Shown piece by piece: positions 35,795 through 46,417 of a stretch of 64,000 nt of DNA. The notes beneath the pieces are model-generated. The model was not told the DNA's origin. It searched no databases and worked only from the letters and a program-made list of their open reading frames with translations. Both the position numbers and the translations under genes were made by a program. This DNA is from Melitaea cinxia (taxonomy: Eukaryota > Arthropoda > Insecta > Lepidoptera > Nymphalidae). The DNA is taken from contig NC_059394.1 of NCBI RefSeq assembly GCF_905220565.1, positions 1,939,501-2,003,500 of the forward strand. Reading direction: 5' to 3'. The number at the start of each line of letters is the position of its first letter. The first letter of the stretch is position 1.

Positions 35795-36340
35795 TTAAGC
35801 CTATCGCAGTCCACTGCTGGACATAGGCCTCCCCAAGTTATCCCGGCTTTCACAATCCTCATCCAGCTACCACAGGCAATCTTACGTAGATCGTCGGTCC
35901 AGCCAGCGGGCCGGAGGGCTACCCACACTGCGTTTGCCTACACGCGGTCTCCACTCCAGGACAGGTCTGCTCGAACGGCCAACAGTACCTTGACGAACGT
36001 ATATAGCGATATATATTTAGGTACGTCTATATATTAATAATCCTAAATCTAAAATATTAATTGATATGTAAAGAGATTTGAACATTATAAATAAAAAAAA
36101 TGAACTAAGTAATAACTTAAAATTATTCGAAATACTAACTCAAAGTAGTATCAAATAAAGTCACCATTTCATTATTCGGCTTCCATTCCAGGATACGTCT
36201 ACTCCTGCGGCCATCGGATACTTTAACTTGCTAATTCGGTGGGCTATGTCGGTTACTTTCGTTGTCTCAGGGATAGTCTCTTTTTTGTACGTAGATCGTC
36301 GGTCCAGCGGGCCGGAGGACGTCCCACACTGCGTTTGTCA
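35795..36340 (-). pseudogene. RTE-clade LINE, 3' end of ORF2 (relic)
   Basis: On the minus strand short stretches of the conserved RTE C-terminus survive: a GWTDDLRKIACGSWMRI block at about 35840-35910, and upstream pieces resembling the 'TKVTDIAHRISKLK' segment near 36250. It ends with 'cagtggactgcgataggctt', the usual RTE 3' tail. An AT-rich block of about 200 bp separates the two coding pieces. It is frame-broken and clearly dead. A second copy with the same odd AT-rich block lies inverted at 40370-41325. At 36289-36340 a second piece of the same ORF region is appended. Confidence 0.65.
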
Positions 36341-37984
36341 AGAGTTTTTGACGCAGTATATAATATACATATTAATACGCTAAGGTTAAGATGTTTGCCT
36401 CCCTTTTTAGAAAAAAACCTCACAATTACTTACTCCACATAAATTATATATCATTTTATAGATAATTGCTTGGTCTACCGGCATCCAAAACTAAAAAATT
36501 AAATCTATTTAAAAAGGAAGGTTAGACATGCTTTAAGAAGAAGGAAAGCTATTTTTTCGTCAAAACTACGCAGGTGAAACCGCGGGGCCCAGTTAGTATT
36601 TAAATAAATTAGAAATAACTATAATAATTTATTGAGCAGAAAGTTTGTACAAATTAAACCGTTAAAAATAATGCAGTCATTTTGGAGGATGCAGACATTT
36701 TACTAAATTAACTAAGTAGTAGACTAGTAATAGACTAGTAAGTAATAGACTATCTAGATATTTGTGTATAGAATATTATTATTTATTTTACAACGTATAT
36801 TATACTACTTACATTGTGAACATGTCGATTTATTTTTGACAATAACGAATGAAAAAAGTAATTATTAGTTATTACATAACTGTCATTATGTGCATACATT
36901 TTTCGGTGATTCTTTCTTATTTAGGTACACATACTATAGATAAATATAGTTGCAGTAACAAATATTTATTGTTACAAATAAATACTAAGCGATAGATTCG
37001 CGGATCAGATATAAATGGAGGTACACTCGAACTCGTAAATCAACAAATGAAATGGTTCAGCTTTCCATCAGAAAGCGAAGTCACATCTGTTAAATTAATT
37101 GCAATGCCGACAGCTGCGTTATCTTATCATTTTCTTTATTGTATTTGATGCATAGCGTGTTGTGATTATTTTACGCTCTAACTAGCTGTATCCCCCGATT
37201 TCGTCCACTTTAGTTTCAATTTTCAATTTTCTTTCTACCTCTGAATTTGTGATTTGTGATATGTAATTTTTATTCATTTCATCATCTTAAACCTCTGAAT
37301 TTACTTACTAGAGATAGAATTTTGACGTAAACTCTATATAATTGTGTCAAAAATCTATCGTTAATAGTCAAAACCAGAGATAAATTATAACAACTGCCGT
37401 TAGTAGCTGTCGTTAAAATAAAATTAGTAATTATCTATAATATTTTATTTGTCTCAAATTCCTACCCCAATTATACCACTGTTTAAAATATTTCGAGTCG
37501 AATTTTTATACTTTTAATAATTTTTCTTCACAAACTTGTATCTACATTTTATGATGGGTCCAAAAATAAAAATTTACGTCGCACTTTGAATATGTTTGAG
37601 GTAGGGCACACCATATTACTTTATCAACCCTACAGACCATAGATAAAAATAGTGTTCTCAAGAATCGGTGATAGAAACGTGAACGCGACTGTCATACTCC
37701 TAGAGTTGCAAGCGTTCAAAGACTACGGTAACCGCTTATCTTACCGATTATAGGACTGGTTTGCTGCATTAATGGTATAAAAAACAATGATAAATGAAAC
37801 ACACTGATGACCATAAATGCCTTATCTAAGAAGTCAATAATAAAGGAAGAAGTAAACTTCTGTATGAGGCCCCCAGCCTACCACGCAAAATAGGCGCACT
37901 GAGACGTCGAGTTGCGGAGAATAGCCCGTGAAAAATCAATCAATCAAAAAACTTCTGTATGAAAAGAATTTTATACTATAAAAT
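36341..37984. other. AT-rich stretch, no gene recognised
   Basis: A 45-bp segment at 36369-36415 recurs at 51577-51622. Degenerate Helitron-like ends lie near 36575-36597 and 37182. Confidence 0.4.
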
Positions 37985-38322
37985 GTACGTATGCTGTGTG
38001 GTGACAGCAGTAACAATATAGCCACCCCCTCTCTTCCCGTTGATGTCGTACGAGGCGACTAAGGGATAACACAGTTCCACTACCACCTTGGAACTTAAAA
38101 AGCCGACCGATGACGAGATAACCATCCAACTGCCGGTTTTGAAATACACAGGCCGAAGATAGGCAGCAACGTCTTCGGTGCGACCAAGCCAGCCCTGCGG
38201 TCGCCCCGCCTGCCCAGTGTGGTGACTATGGGCTAAACACATGAGTTCATGCCATTTTTGGCGTGAACTTTTGGAGGCCTATGTCCAGCAGTGGACTGTA
38301 TTAGGCTGAAGTGATGATGACT
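37985..38322 (+). mobile_element. R-family retroposon
   Basis: It reads in the sense orientation: 'tggctaaacacatgagttca', 'ggcgtgaacttttggaggcc', 'cagcagtggactgtattagg' and a short (ATG)n-like tail at about 38312-38322. It is the complement-orientation match of 12781-13120. Confidence 0.65.
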
Positions 38323-38576
38323 ATAACATGTAATATAACCGTAGACTTTGTACTTCACGTAAGTAATTTTTTGTGTTCCATACAAAAGGTGGAATCACCA
38401 AAACCATTTAAACCATTAAAATTACTATGAATTATCTATCTGTCCGTTATACGTAAGAACTTGGCAGTTTAACGAGAAATATATTTTTTGTAGCCGCCAG
38501 GCCAGGCAGTATCAAATATTTTGATTTCTAAGTGCGTACCATGTAAAACATTATTGTGACTGTACGACTACGCCTC

Positions 38577-38905
38577 ACGCTTCAGCCTGTAATATCCCAC
38601 TGCTGGGCATAGGCCTTTTTCCCCATGTAGGAGAAGGATCAGAACTGAATCCACCACGCTGCTCCAATGCGAGTAATGATCGCTATCAGGTATACCTACA
38701 TGACAATAACCGGGACCGACAACTTAACGTGATCTCCGAGGCACGGTGGGAAGACCCACAAGGACTGCACAAACACCCAGACCACGGCAAACATCGGTAT
38801 GGACAATACAAACGTTTGTCATCTGCCGGGACTGAACCCGCAACGACCAACGCAACAGCCACAAAACGGCGTTATGACCATTGCACCAACGTGTCGACAT
38901 TGTAC
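38577..38905 (-). mobile_element. tRNA-derived SINE
   Basis: The complement of 42721-43023. A B-box-like GGTTCAGTCCC is on the minus strand at 38838-38828, followed by the 'caaacgtttgtattgtcc' and 'tgcctcggagatcacgttaa' blocks. The 3' end resembles the RTE tail ('cctatgcccagcagtgggat'), a common SINE-LINE tail sharing. Confidence 0.7.
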
Positions 38906-39591
38906 GACTATTCTGACCAATCCGTTGGAAAAATAAGTAACCAAAAAAAAAATGAAACCAATGTCACAACAAACGAAATCTAAGTATTTATTATCTGTGA
39001 ATATCTGTCATTTTTATATAACCTAAAAATACATTAAAAAATCAATTTTCTAGTAATATTTCAATAATTTAAGCAATAGTCTCCACGCTTTCTAGACAAA
39101 CAGATTTACGATCCTTCTTAGTGAGACTCCTTGTTAGACGCAAGTTGTTTCTTTAATTGGAATTATTTTTATAAGAAATCATCTCACTTGTATGTTATCT
39201 GTCTTGCGTGCTTAGTATGTATAATTGTAAATATCATAGACTGAATAAAATTAATGTGTTTCACTACTTTTTGTGTAGCATAATTGTCTCCTAATTTTCT
39301 TGTCAAAGTAAATAAAAAATTAAAAAAAATACTTTACGGGAAAAAAATATCAGACGCTCTGAATCAATACAGACGAAAGCTATGTTGACTTTTATCTCGA
39401 AATTGCATCGATAAGTTAGTCTCTTGTTGTTATTCCTTTTTTTTTATGTAAAATTTCTTTACGCACTTAACTTGGGATGTAAGCTGGTGAATGCGTAACG
39501 AGAGCGTTACGAAACGTGTGATCGAGCCAGGAGAACGGAAGTTAAGAGGTATAAGTTAGATGGAGCTAAAGAAGTTTTACTTAAGTCATGT

Positions 39592-39876
39592 TGTTTTTTT
39601 TTATGTCACTAGGTCGGCAAACAAGCTTACGGCTCACCTGATGGTAAGCGATTATCGTAGCTTATAGACACCTGCAACACCAGAAGCATCGCAAGCGCGT
39701 TGCTGACCAATCCCCAATCCCCCCAGGAGCTCTGGTCGCCTTACTCACCAACAGGAACACAATACTGCTTGAAAATAGTATTGTTTTGCTGTGATCTTCT
39801 GTAAGGTCGAGGTACTACCCCAATCGGGCTGCTCGATATTTTGAGCAGGAAATTCCTGCTGTGCCCTACCTCAGTT
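39592..39876. mobile_element. S-family retroposon, copy 5
   Basis: T run, 'atgtcactaggtcggcaaac', full body, 'ccctacctcagttg'. Close to copy 1. Confidence 0.65.
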
Positions 39877-40369
39877 GTCTAAAGCACACTTTTTTTCTAT
39901 TCTATAACTAATTACATTGTTAAGACATAATCTTACGTATCATGAATGGCAGAACTAAATACTTATTCCTCCTTTCTTTCGAAACTAACAATTATTTTAC
40001 ATGATAGTACTAAGAGCATCGCCTGAGGTCGTATGACTTTGTTTCTAAATAATCACGTAATAACTCATTGTCAACCGGTTAAGTAATATATATGTATATA
40101 TATACATACGCACATTTTAATTTCGTTTTCAAAACATTAAGACATCATTGTTATTGTATTACGTAGTGTAATACTTTGTTTTATCATATAAGATTTAGTT
40201 CAAAGCGACCGAGTTTTACAAAAAAGGTGTTATGTAATTTATTTTTGTTCTAAAAATAATTATGCAACGTCATTAGTTTTAAAATATCGGAAATTTGTTG
40301 TTTATATCAATGGTGAAATCTACTGTCGTATTATTTAGAAGAAATTGGGTGAAACAAACAGAAATGACA

Positions 40370-41325
40370 ACAAAAAAAGACTATCCCCGAGACAACGAAA
40401 GTAAACGACATAGCCAACCGAATTAGCAAGTTAAAGTATCCGATGGCCGCAGGAGTAGACGTACCCTGGAATGGAAGCCGAATGACGAAATGGCGACTTT
40501 ATTTGATACTACTTTGAATTAGTATTTCGAATAATATTAAGTTATTACTTAGTTCATTTTCTTTTATTTATAACGTTCAAATCTCTTTACATATCAATTA
40601 ATATATTAGATTTAGTATTATTAATATATAGAGGTACCTAAATATATATCGCTATATACGTTCGTTAAGGTACTGTTGGCCGTTTGAGCAGACCTGTCCA
40701 GTAGTGCTATTCTGTAACAACATTTTCGTGTCTCGACAGCGGAATCCGCGGTGAGATATCAAATTCGTATTCATTAAAACTCGACAGTCCCGTAGCGCCA
40801 CACTTGTGAGTGCGGCGACGAGTCGAACCCTGTTGCGTGAGAACGTTGACATTTAATAGTATGAATTCGGTATTCTGTAAGGGGATTTACCGCTTCACAC
40901 ATCACAATTCGAGACTTGATTCGACACTTGACTTCATGCACATATTCTAAAATAAAGTCATAAGAAAAGAATATCGATAAAATAAACACAGCTCCAAAAT
41001 TGCCGCTCTTCGATTCGACACTCACTTCACACCGCTTGTGCGTACGGAATGTTTACAGAATTCCAAACCAAGGTGAAGTGGGTTCGCTTTCGAAGTGAGC
41101 GCTGTCACTCAGGTGAAGCTCGATATCGAAATTGTTATTTACAGAATAGCCCTGCTGGAGTGGAGACCGCGTGTAGGCAAACGCAGTGTGGGTAGCCCTC
41201 CGGCCCGCTGGCTGGACCGACGATCTATGTAAGATTGCCTGTGGTAGCTGGATGAGGATTGTGAAAACCGGGATAACTTGGGGAGGCCTATGTCCAGCAG
41301 TGGACTGCGATAGGCTGAAGAGAAA
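40370..41325 (+). pseudogene. RTE-clade LINE, 3' end of ORF2, interrupted by a MITE
   Basis: Sequence 40370-40698 and 41158-41325 is the inverted counterpart of 35795-36310. It carries 'gactatccccgagacaacga', 'agcaagttaaagtatccgat', the shared AT-rich block and the GWTDD-type coding block at about 41205-41260, ending 'cagcagtggactgcgatagg'. Frame shifts and stops make it non-functional. A 459-bp TIR element (40699-41157) sits within it. Confidence 0.65.
40699..41157. mobile_element. hAT-like MITE inserted in the RTE relic
   Basis: The left end CAGTAGTGCTATTCTGTAA matches the complement of the right end CAGCAGGGCTATTCTGTAA at 17 of 19 positions. CAG-starting TIRs fit hAT-type elements. Comparison with the uninterrupted copy at 35950-35970 gives the empty site, but no clean 8-bp duplication is seen. 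No transposase. Confidence 0.65.
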
Positions 41326-42263
41326 TCACTGTTATTCGTCTACTTTTACGTACGTAGAGACTACAATTCCTACAATTCTTCGAATGTAAATATATATCAT
41401 TAAAAATAAATTAAATATTTCTAAATTCAAGAAGGATTCAAATGTACCTTTTAATCTTCATTTTACAAAGTATTTAATAAATTTTAATTGTTAAATTATA
41501 GTCACTGTGAAGCTACTACCGATTCGGAATATAGATTCCGCCGTTAAGAAACGGCTATAAACTCATAGTAACTACATCATTAGCACTAAAACAAATATAA
41601 TTCATACAAATATTAACGTCAATTATAAACGCTTGCATACCATTACCCTTGACATTAACAAACGAAATATAGTGGAAATAGTAAAAGAAGCGGTTACAGA
41701 ATATTGCCGATGTTACAACTATTGTGTAAATGTGTGCTATTTGAATATTTTGAAATCGTAGCAACAAAAGTCCGGAGCTGATTGACGAAGCCATTTACGA
41801 AAATACGCAACGTTAATATATCGAGAATAGGGCAAATTGACGTCTGCGACCAAATATGCTTATCTAATATATATACATATAATATACATTAAAAAGATGA
41901 AAATTTTCTTCGTCCTTTTCTTTATAACCTTATGGTTTCATCAGCTTAACACCGGTGATTGACATTTACTTGTCTGTCGATTAAATGTTTAAATGTTACA
42001 TAACGAATGCGATCTACGAATATATATACCGAATATTTGACATAGTTAATAGCGCCCAACTTCAAATTAACATTACTAGCCTCTTTAGTCCTTGCGCGAG
42101 ATAGCCAATAATCATCCAGGTGTCACACATGCTTAAAAGAATGAGAATAAGTAACAAAAGTGAGTGAAATGTGAGAAAAGAAAAAAAGACAGAGAAAAAG
42201 ATGATAGACAAGAGGGTATACGAAAGAAAGAGTACATAATAATCACAAAAGCTGATAACTTAC
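41326..42263. other. AT-rich stretch, no gene recognised
   Basis: A purine-rich A/G tract at 42175-42235 lies just downstream (minus strand) of the exon's donor. No other feature. Confidence 0.4.
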
Positions 42264-42353
42264 AAAGTCTGTTTTAAGAGACCGCCACGAGGTGAGGCTG
42301 TTGCTTCTTTGTAAACTGGCCTCAACACGCCTCATCGACATTGTGTATTTGCC
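42264..42353 (-). CDS. Coding exon with candidate start codon, unrecognised gene
   Basis: On the minus strand an acceptor (gttgtttcAG at 42355-42354) precedes 90 nt ending in a consensus donor (TTT|GTAAGT, 42263-42258). The exon is exactly 30 open codons in phase 0: GKYTMSMRRV, then EASLQRSNSLTSWRSLKTDF. The ATGs at codons 5 and 7 could be the translation start. The basic, Ser-rich stretch RRVEASLQRSNSLTSW resembles a phosphorylatable N-terminal tail, but I do not recognise the protein. It may join directly or via unseen exons to 4588-4735, whose reading frame starts in the same phase. Strong splice sites at both ends and GC contrast support a real exon. Confidence 0.7.
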
Positions 42354-42720
42354 CTGAAACAACAATATTTTAAAATTATTTTAGGCAGTCTTCTAATATC
42401 AACTATTTAAAAAAAAATATTTTCCTGGAGAACGAAAATCATTGGAGACTCTACGAAGAAATATTTTTTTCATTACTTCGTTTTATTTGTAAAACACACT
42501 TAATCACACATGAGACTAAGGGGTCATTCAAGTATTACGTAAGCAACGAAGGGGGGGTTGGCGTCTTTGTTTTGGTTATTTTTGATGACAGGCAGGCCAG
42601 AGGGTCTAGATGGTATTTACGTCAGCAATAGTTATTTATTTATTTCTTCATTTATTTTCACAAAAATCCACAGCTACATTTTATGTTTCTTAAACCAATA
42701 CAGCCAACCAATAATAACAG
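42354..42720. other. Short stretch with a single MITE end
   Basis: At 42518-42550 'aaggggtcattcaagtatta' followed by 'cgtaagca' resembles a terminal repeat of the GGGGCCATC type, but no partner is found. Confidence 0.35.
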
Positions 42721-43023
42721 ACGCCGCATTGGCGCAACGGTTACAGCCATGGATTGTACCTGTTGCGCTGGCGGTTGCGGGTTCGATCCCCACACATGAC
42801 AAACATTTGTATTGGCCATACAGGTGTTTGCCGTGTCTGGGGTCTCCCCACCGTGCCTCGGAGAGCACGTTAAGCCGTCGGTCCCAGTTGTTATCATGTA
42901 CACCTGATAGCGATTGTTACTCATAATAGGTAATATATCTGCCAACCCGCATTAGAGGTGGATTAAGCTCTGATCCTTCTCCTACATGGGGAAAGAGGCC
43001 TATGCCCAGTAGTGGGATATTAC
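42721..43023 (+). mobile_element. tRNA-derived SINE, best copy
   Basis: The A-box TGGCGCAACGG (42730-42740) and B-box GGTTCGATCCC (42780-42790) have normal tRNA spacing. They are followed by 'acaaacatttgtattggcca', 'cgtgcctcggagagcacgtt' and an RTE-like 3' tail 'cctatgcccagtagtgggat'. A Pol III promoter is thus intact. Related pieces are at 38577 (minus), 57515 (minus) and 61945 (minus). Confidence 0.8.
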
Positions 43024-43552
43024 AGAACATCCAAACAAAAGCCAATTTTGGATTTTACATTATTTAAATTACACAGTTAAGGTAGACAAAGTTGAGTTGA
43101 GGTAGTAAAACACAGTTACAATAAAATGAGAAATATATAAAATGTAAAATATCCATGGCCAATAATGTGTGGATGTGTGTGTGTAATTTTGTGAGTGTGT
43201 ATGCTTGTGTATTTGTATGTAAGTGGGTGTGGGTATGGATAAGTGACTGTGTAGATTATTCATACGTGCTAGTAAATTTCTCCATTACAGCCCTTTTAAA
43301 GGAACTTCTAGATGTGGTAAAAAGGTCAATCTCAGAAAACAACTTATTATACTGTCGTGGCAGTCGACATTTTATTGAATCATCTATTAATTATTGTTTT
43401 CTTTTTTTTGCAAAATTTGGCAGGTTTTAATTTGACCAAATATGGTTACCCTAGTTGTCTATAAATATTGGAATATTAATTTGCAATAAATTCATAAGAA
43501 TCTAATAAAATGTATTCATATTTAAATATGTATATACCAATGCTTACGTAAA

Positions 43553-43820
43553 CAGTACCTGGGTGACCGAGCTTGGCTCGGTATTTTTAGTAAATCGTGT
43601 ATTTTGGAAATCATATTTTAATACGACACGTATTTACAAATTGATAACATATGAATAATATTTTCCGATTTTACCGATAAAGTAATAAAAAATATGAACC
43701 GGTTATTTAAATAAAAAATTATAAGTGCAATTAGAAAAAAAAGGAAAAAAATTCGATTTGGAGACATGGGATTTGAACCGTGGTCTTCTCGGTCGATCCC
43801 GACCGGCCAATTATCCACAG
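43553..43820 (-). mobile_element. tRNA-like-box repeat (U family), copy 3
   Basis: The complement carries a B-box-like GGTTCAAATCC (43779-43769) and ends with the CCGAGC...GCTCGG hairpin and 'cacccaggtact'. Its 5' half is missing. Confidence 0.6.
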
Positions 43821-46026
43821 AAGGGGTTAAAATTTACTAGAATTCTGCGTAATACTTAAATAACCCCTTACCCCATACCCCTCTCTTTTGGTTAAAATTG
43901 GTATTTTATTATACTTGAAGTTAGGTTGGAAAGTAAATTTTATTGTCAACAGAAATAAACTAATAGTTTGTATGAAAGATAATGTGAATATTAATTAGGA
44001 GATTGCTGAAACAATGAAAGAGATAAGGCTGATTGTAGAAAGGGGAAACATGATAAAAATTTGAGATGGATTATCCCACAGAGCAATATATACTAATGTT
44101 ACAAAGCTGAAAAGTTTGTTGGAAAAAACTATTGGCTGAAATTGAAATTTAAGGCGGACTTTACGCTTGTTTGTCACCTTTATAGAATAAAAAATTGCTT
44201 ATAAAATAGTTTTAGCCAAGAGCTAGTGTGAAATAAATCCTCTTTATAATGCACTTTGATATAAGCTGTTGATTAGTTATCAGTTACCTATTTTAAAATT
44301 AATATAAATAACGACAATAAGTTTATAAAACTTATTTTAAACCGAGAACAATTGTTATGTTAAGGTTGATTAACATGGGGCATAAGTGACAGCACTTGCA
44401 CCATGCTGCAGGCGCTCAAGAATATTATCTTCTCGGATTACATTTTACACTCTGAGCTATTCAAATTTTGACGCTCCTACTGACCTCTGAAACTCGATAT
44501 CATGTTACAGGCACCTGAAAAACGGCCAAATGCTAATCGCGATAATTCGGCTGCCCTTTTTTTGGGTGATTTTCTGGATATATAAAATAAGGTTTCAAAT
44601 ATAAAATTTAGGTATAACTGCCGTCCCTAATATTTGCCGCACTAGGATTCAGCCTACTCAACATAATGACCAATCCGCCGCTACTAAGATCAGTTTTCTT
44701 CTAAATTAAATTGGATACTTTCCATTACACTTCTATTCAATACTTTTTTATGTTTTTAATCCTATCAATATTATGATATTAATCAATTGTAGCTCATCTA
44801 CAGAATCTTAATAAAAAATTGAAAGTATTTTAGGAAAATGCTAAGGTAATTAACGGAAATAAAGTTATGTTGTTGCGTATTTTATTATATATAAATATAG
44901 TGATAATATACACGCGTAGCCATAAAAATTAATTTAGTTTAAATTGTCGAACGCGTTCTAATCGTAGTAAGTGATAATATTATTAAACTACGGTCAGACA
45001 GGTCGAGCAAACAGGAAATGGGAATAGAACTGTCTGTTATTTAAAATCTTTATATGGGATTTGAGAAGGTCAGCAAACAAAAGGAATCACCACCAATACC
45101 CACCATAATAAATACCATCTAACCAATAATATGTAGTATAATTTACATATTACTGTATTAGTATAAGCATATGAACGCTATGTATTATGAATACATATGA
45201 GTACTATGAATGTTTAAATAATTTATTATGTTAATAAAGTAGTCTTATATCAACAGTCGTTTGATTTACTCACCTCCTGGACTCGCCTTACATTACCGAT
45301 AAAACTGACATAATTAAACATTTGCAGGCAAGTCATTGGTTTGAGAGATAACTTATGCGAACGTGATGATCAAATACGTACCTACATTTTTCTTACCGCT
45401 GACTCAATATCAAATATTATATAACTTAACTTACGTCCTTTAAATGTCTTTGCTGTCTAATGATTGATAAATTACTCGTTTTTACCTTATTTCTTTGTTA
45501 TTTATTTGAAGTTTATTTGAAGAATCAAAAATTAACTATCAATATTTTTTTTATGATATTGAATTTACGTCATTCATTCTCAATATAATATGGTAATTTC
45601 TTTAATTTTATGAATCCTCGAGAAGTGAAGGCGTGTTTTTCCCTCTGTGATCAACATACCAACAGTTATAATAAAAAGTCGTTGTCAGTAAATTCGCGTG
45701 TATTCCACAGGTCTAGTCGCAGCGCCTAAGTAATTGCTTCTCGCCCGAAGCATTCTGAGCGCGCTTTCACAACGCTTTCTAGAGTTTAACATTTACACCA
45801 CGACAATGTTTACAATGCGATTGGCACATATGCACAAAATTGTCCATCCGATACGACAATATTGGCAACACATTTTGAGTACGTGACACAATAAAATGGC
45901 GGACTAAATTTGGAATCAAATAGTTTCACAAATCGTAGGTCAAAACGATTAACTTATTAAATCGTTAATTAATTATTTCTAAAACGAATATATAATATTC
46001 TAACCTGCTGCATATTTATAAATACA
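43821..46026. other. AT-rich stretch, no gene recognised
   Basis: A good minus-strand donor match (GAG|GTGAGT, near 45275-45269) and a GC-richer patch at 45610-45800 might mark non-coding 5' exons of the minus-strand gene, but I cannot close an exon around either. Confidence 0.35.
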
Positions 46027-46063
46027 CTAGCTATGCCCGCGGTATTACGCACGTTAATTTTCG
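46027..46063 (-). mobile_element. Helitron 3' end interrupted by piggyBac
   Basis: Plus strand CTAGCTATGCCCGCGG resembles the family B terminus at 19378. The piggyBac element sits 34 bases inside it. The continuation may be at 48529 onward ('aaaaaatagccta'). Confidence 0.5.
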
Positions 46064-46067
46064 TTAA

Positions 46068-46087
46068 CCCTAGACACCTAACCTTCG
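46068..46087 (+). repeat. piggyBac left terminal inverted repeat
   Basis: CCCTAGACACCTAACCTTCG; exact complement of 48505-48524. Confidence 0.93.
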
Positions 46088-46103
46088 AACATATCCCTTT
46101 TAA

Positions 46104-46128
46104 CCTAACCATTCGTCGATTTGACGAA
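46104..46128 (+). promoter_or_regulatory. Subterminal palindromic motif, left
   Basis: CCTAACCATTCGTCGATT then TGACGAA: a TTCGTC...GACGAA dyad. Similar dyads lie at 48321-48344 and next to the right terminal repeat at about 48493-48508. These are candidate transposase-binding sites, by analogy with internal repeats of piggyBac elements. Confidence 0.55.
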
Positions 46129-46254
46129 CAGTTTTTGGCGGCGTATAATTTTATAAAAATATGTATTTTTTCGGTAGTTTTAAAAGTTAATAAAGTAAAA
46201 CATACATTATTTTAGTAAAATAAAACAAAATATTTGTAGTTTGGTAAGAAAATA

Positions 46255-46260
46255 TTTATT
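46255..46260 (-). terminator. Polyadenylation signal of the transposase transcript
   Basis: AATAAA on the minus strand about 160 bases after the stop codon and inside the element. Confidence 0.6.
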
Positions 46261-46417
46261 TTATACTAAAGTTACAAAACACTAGACTTTTTGCGATCAA
46301 TGATGAAGACAATTACCTACAAATAAAATTTAAAAAGCATAACAAAAATAGCCTTCTTTTCTTTGGCAAACATAAATTATAATAGTCTTGTTACTTGGTA
46401 AAACACAAAAAAACTAA

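Noticed and set aside
35430..36037. Open frames of 73-97 codons on both strands
   Set aside because: Overlap an RTE 3' end and its flanks; only the short GWTDD-type block is meaningful.
42730..42800. Possible tRNA gene
   Set aside because: A and B boxes are present, but there is no cloverleaf or acceptor stem closure, and the sequence continues as a repeated SINE.
45268..45320. Minus-strand donor GAG|GTGAGT suggesting an exon
   Set aside because: A good donor, but no convincing acceptor or open frame; a leader exon is possible but unsupported.
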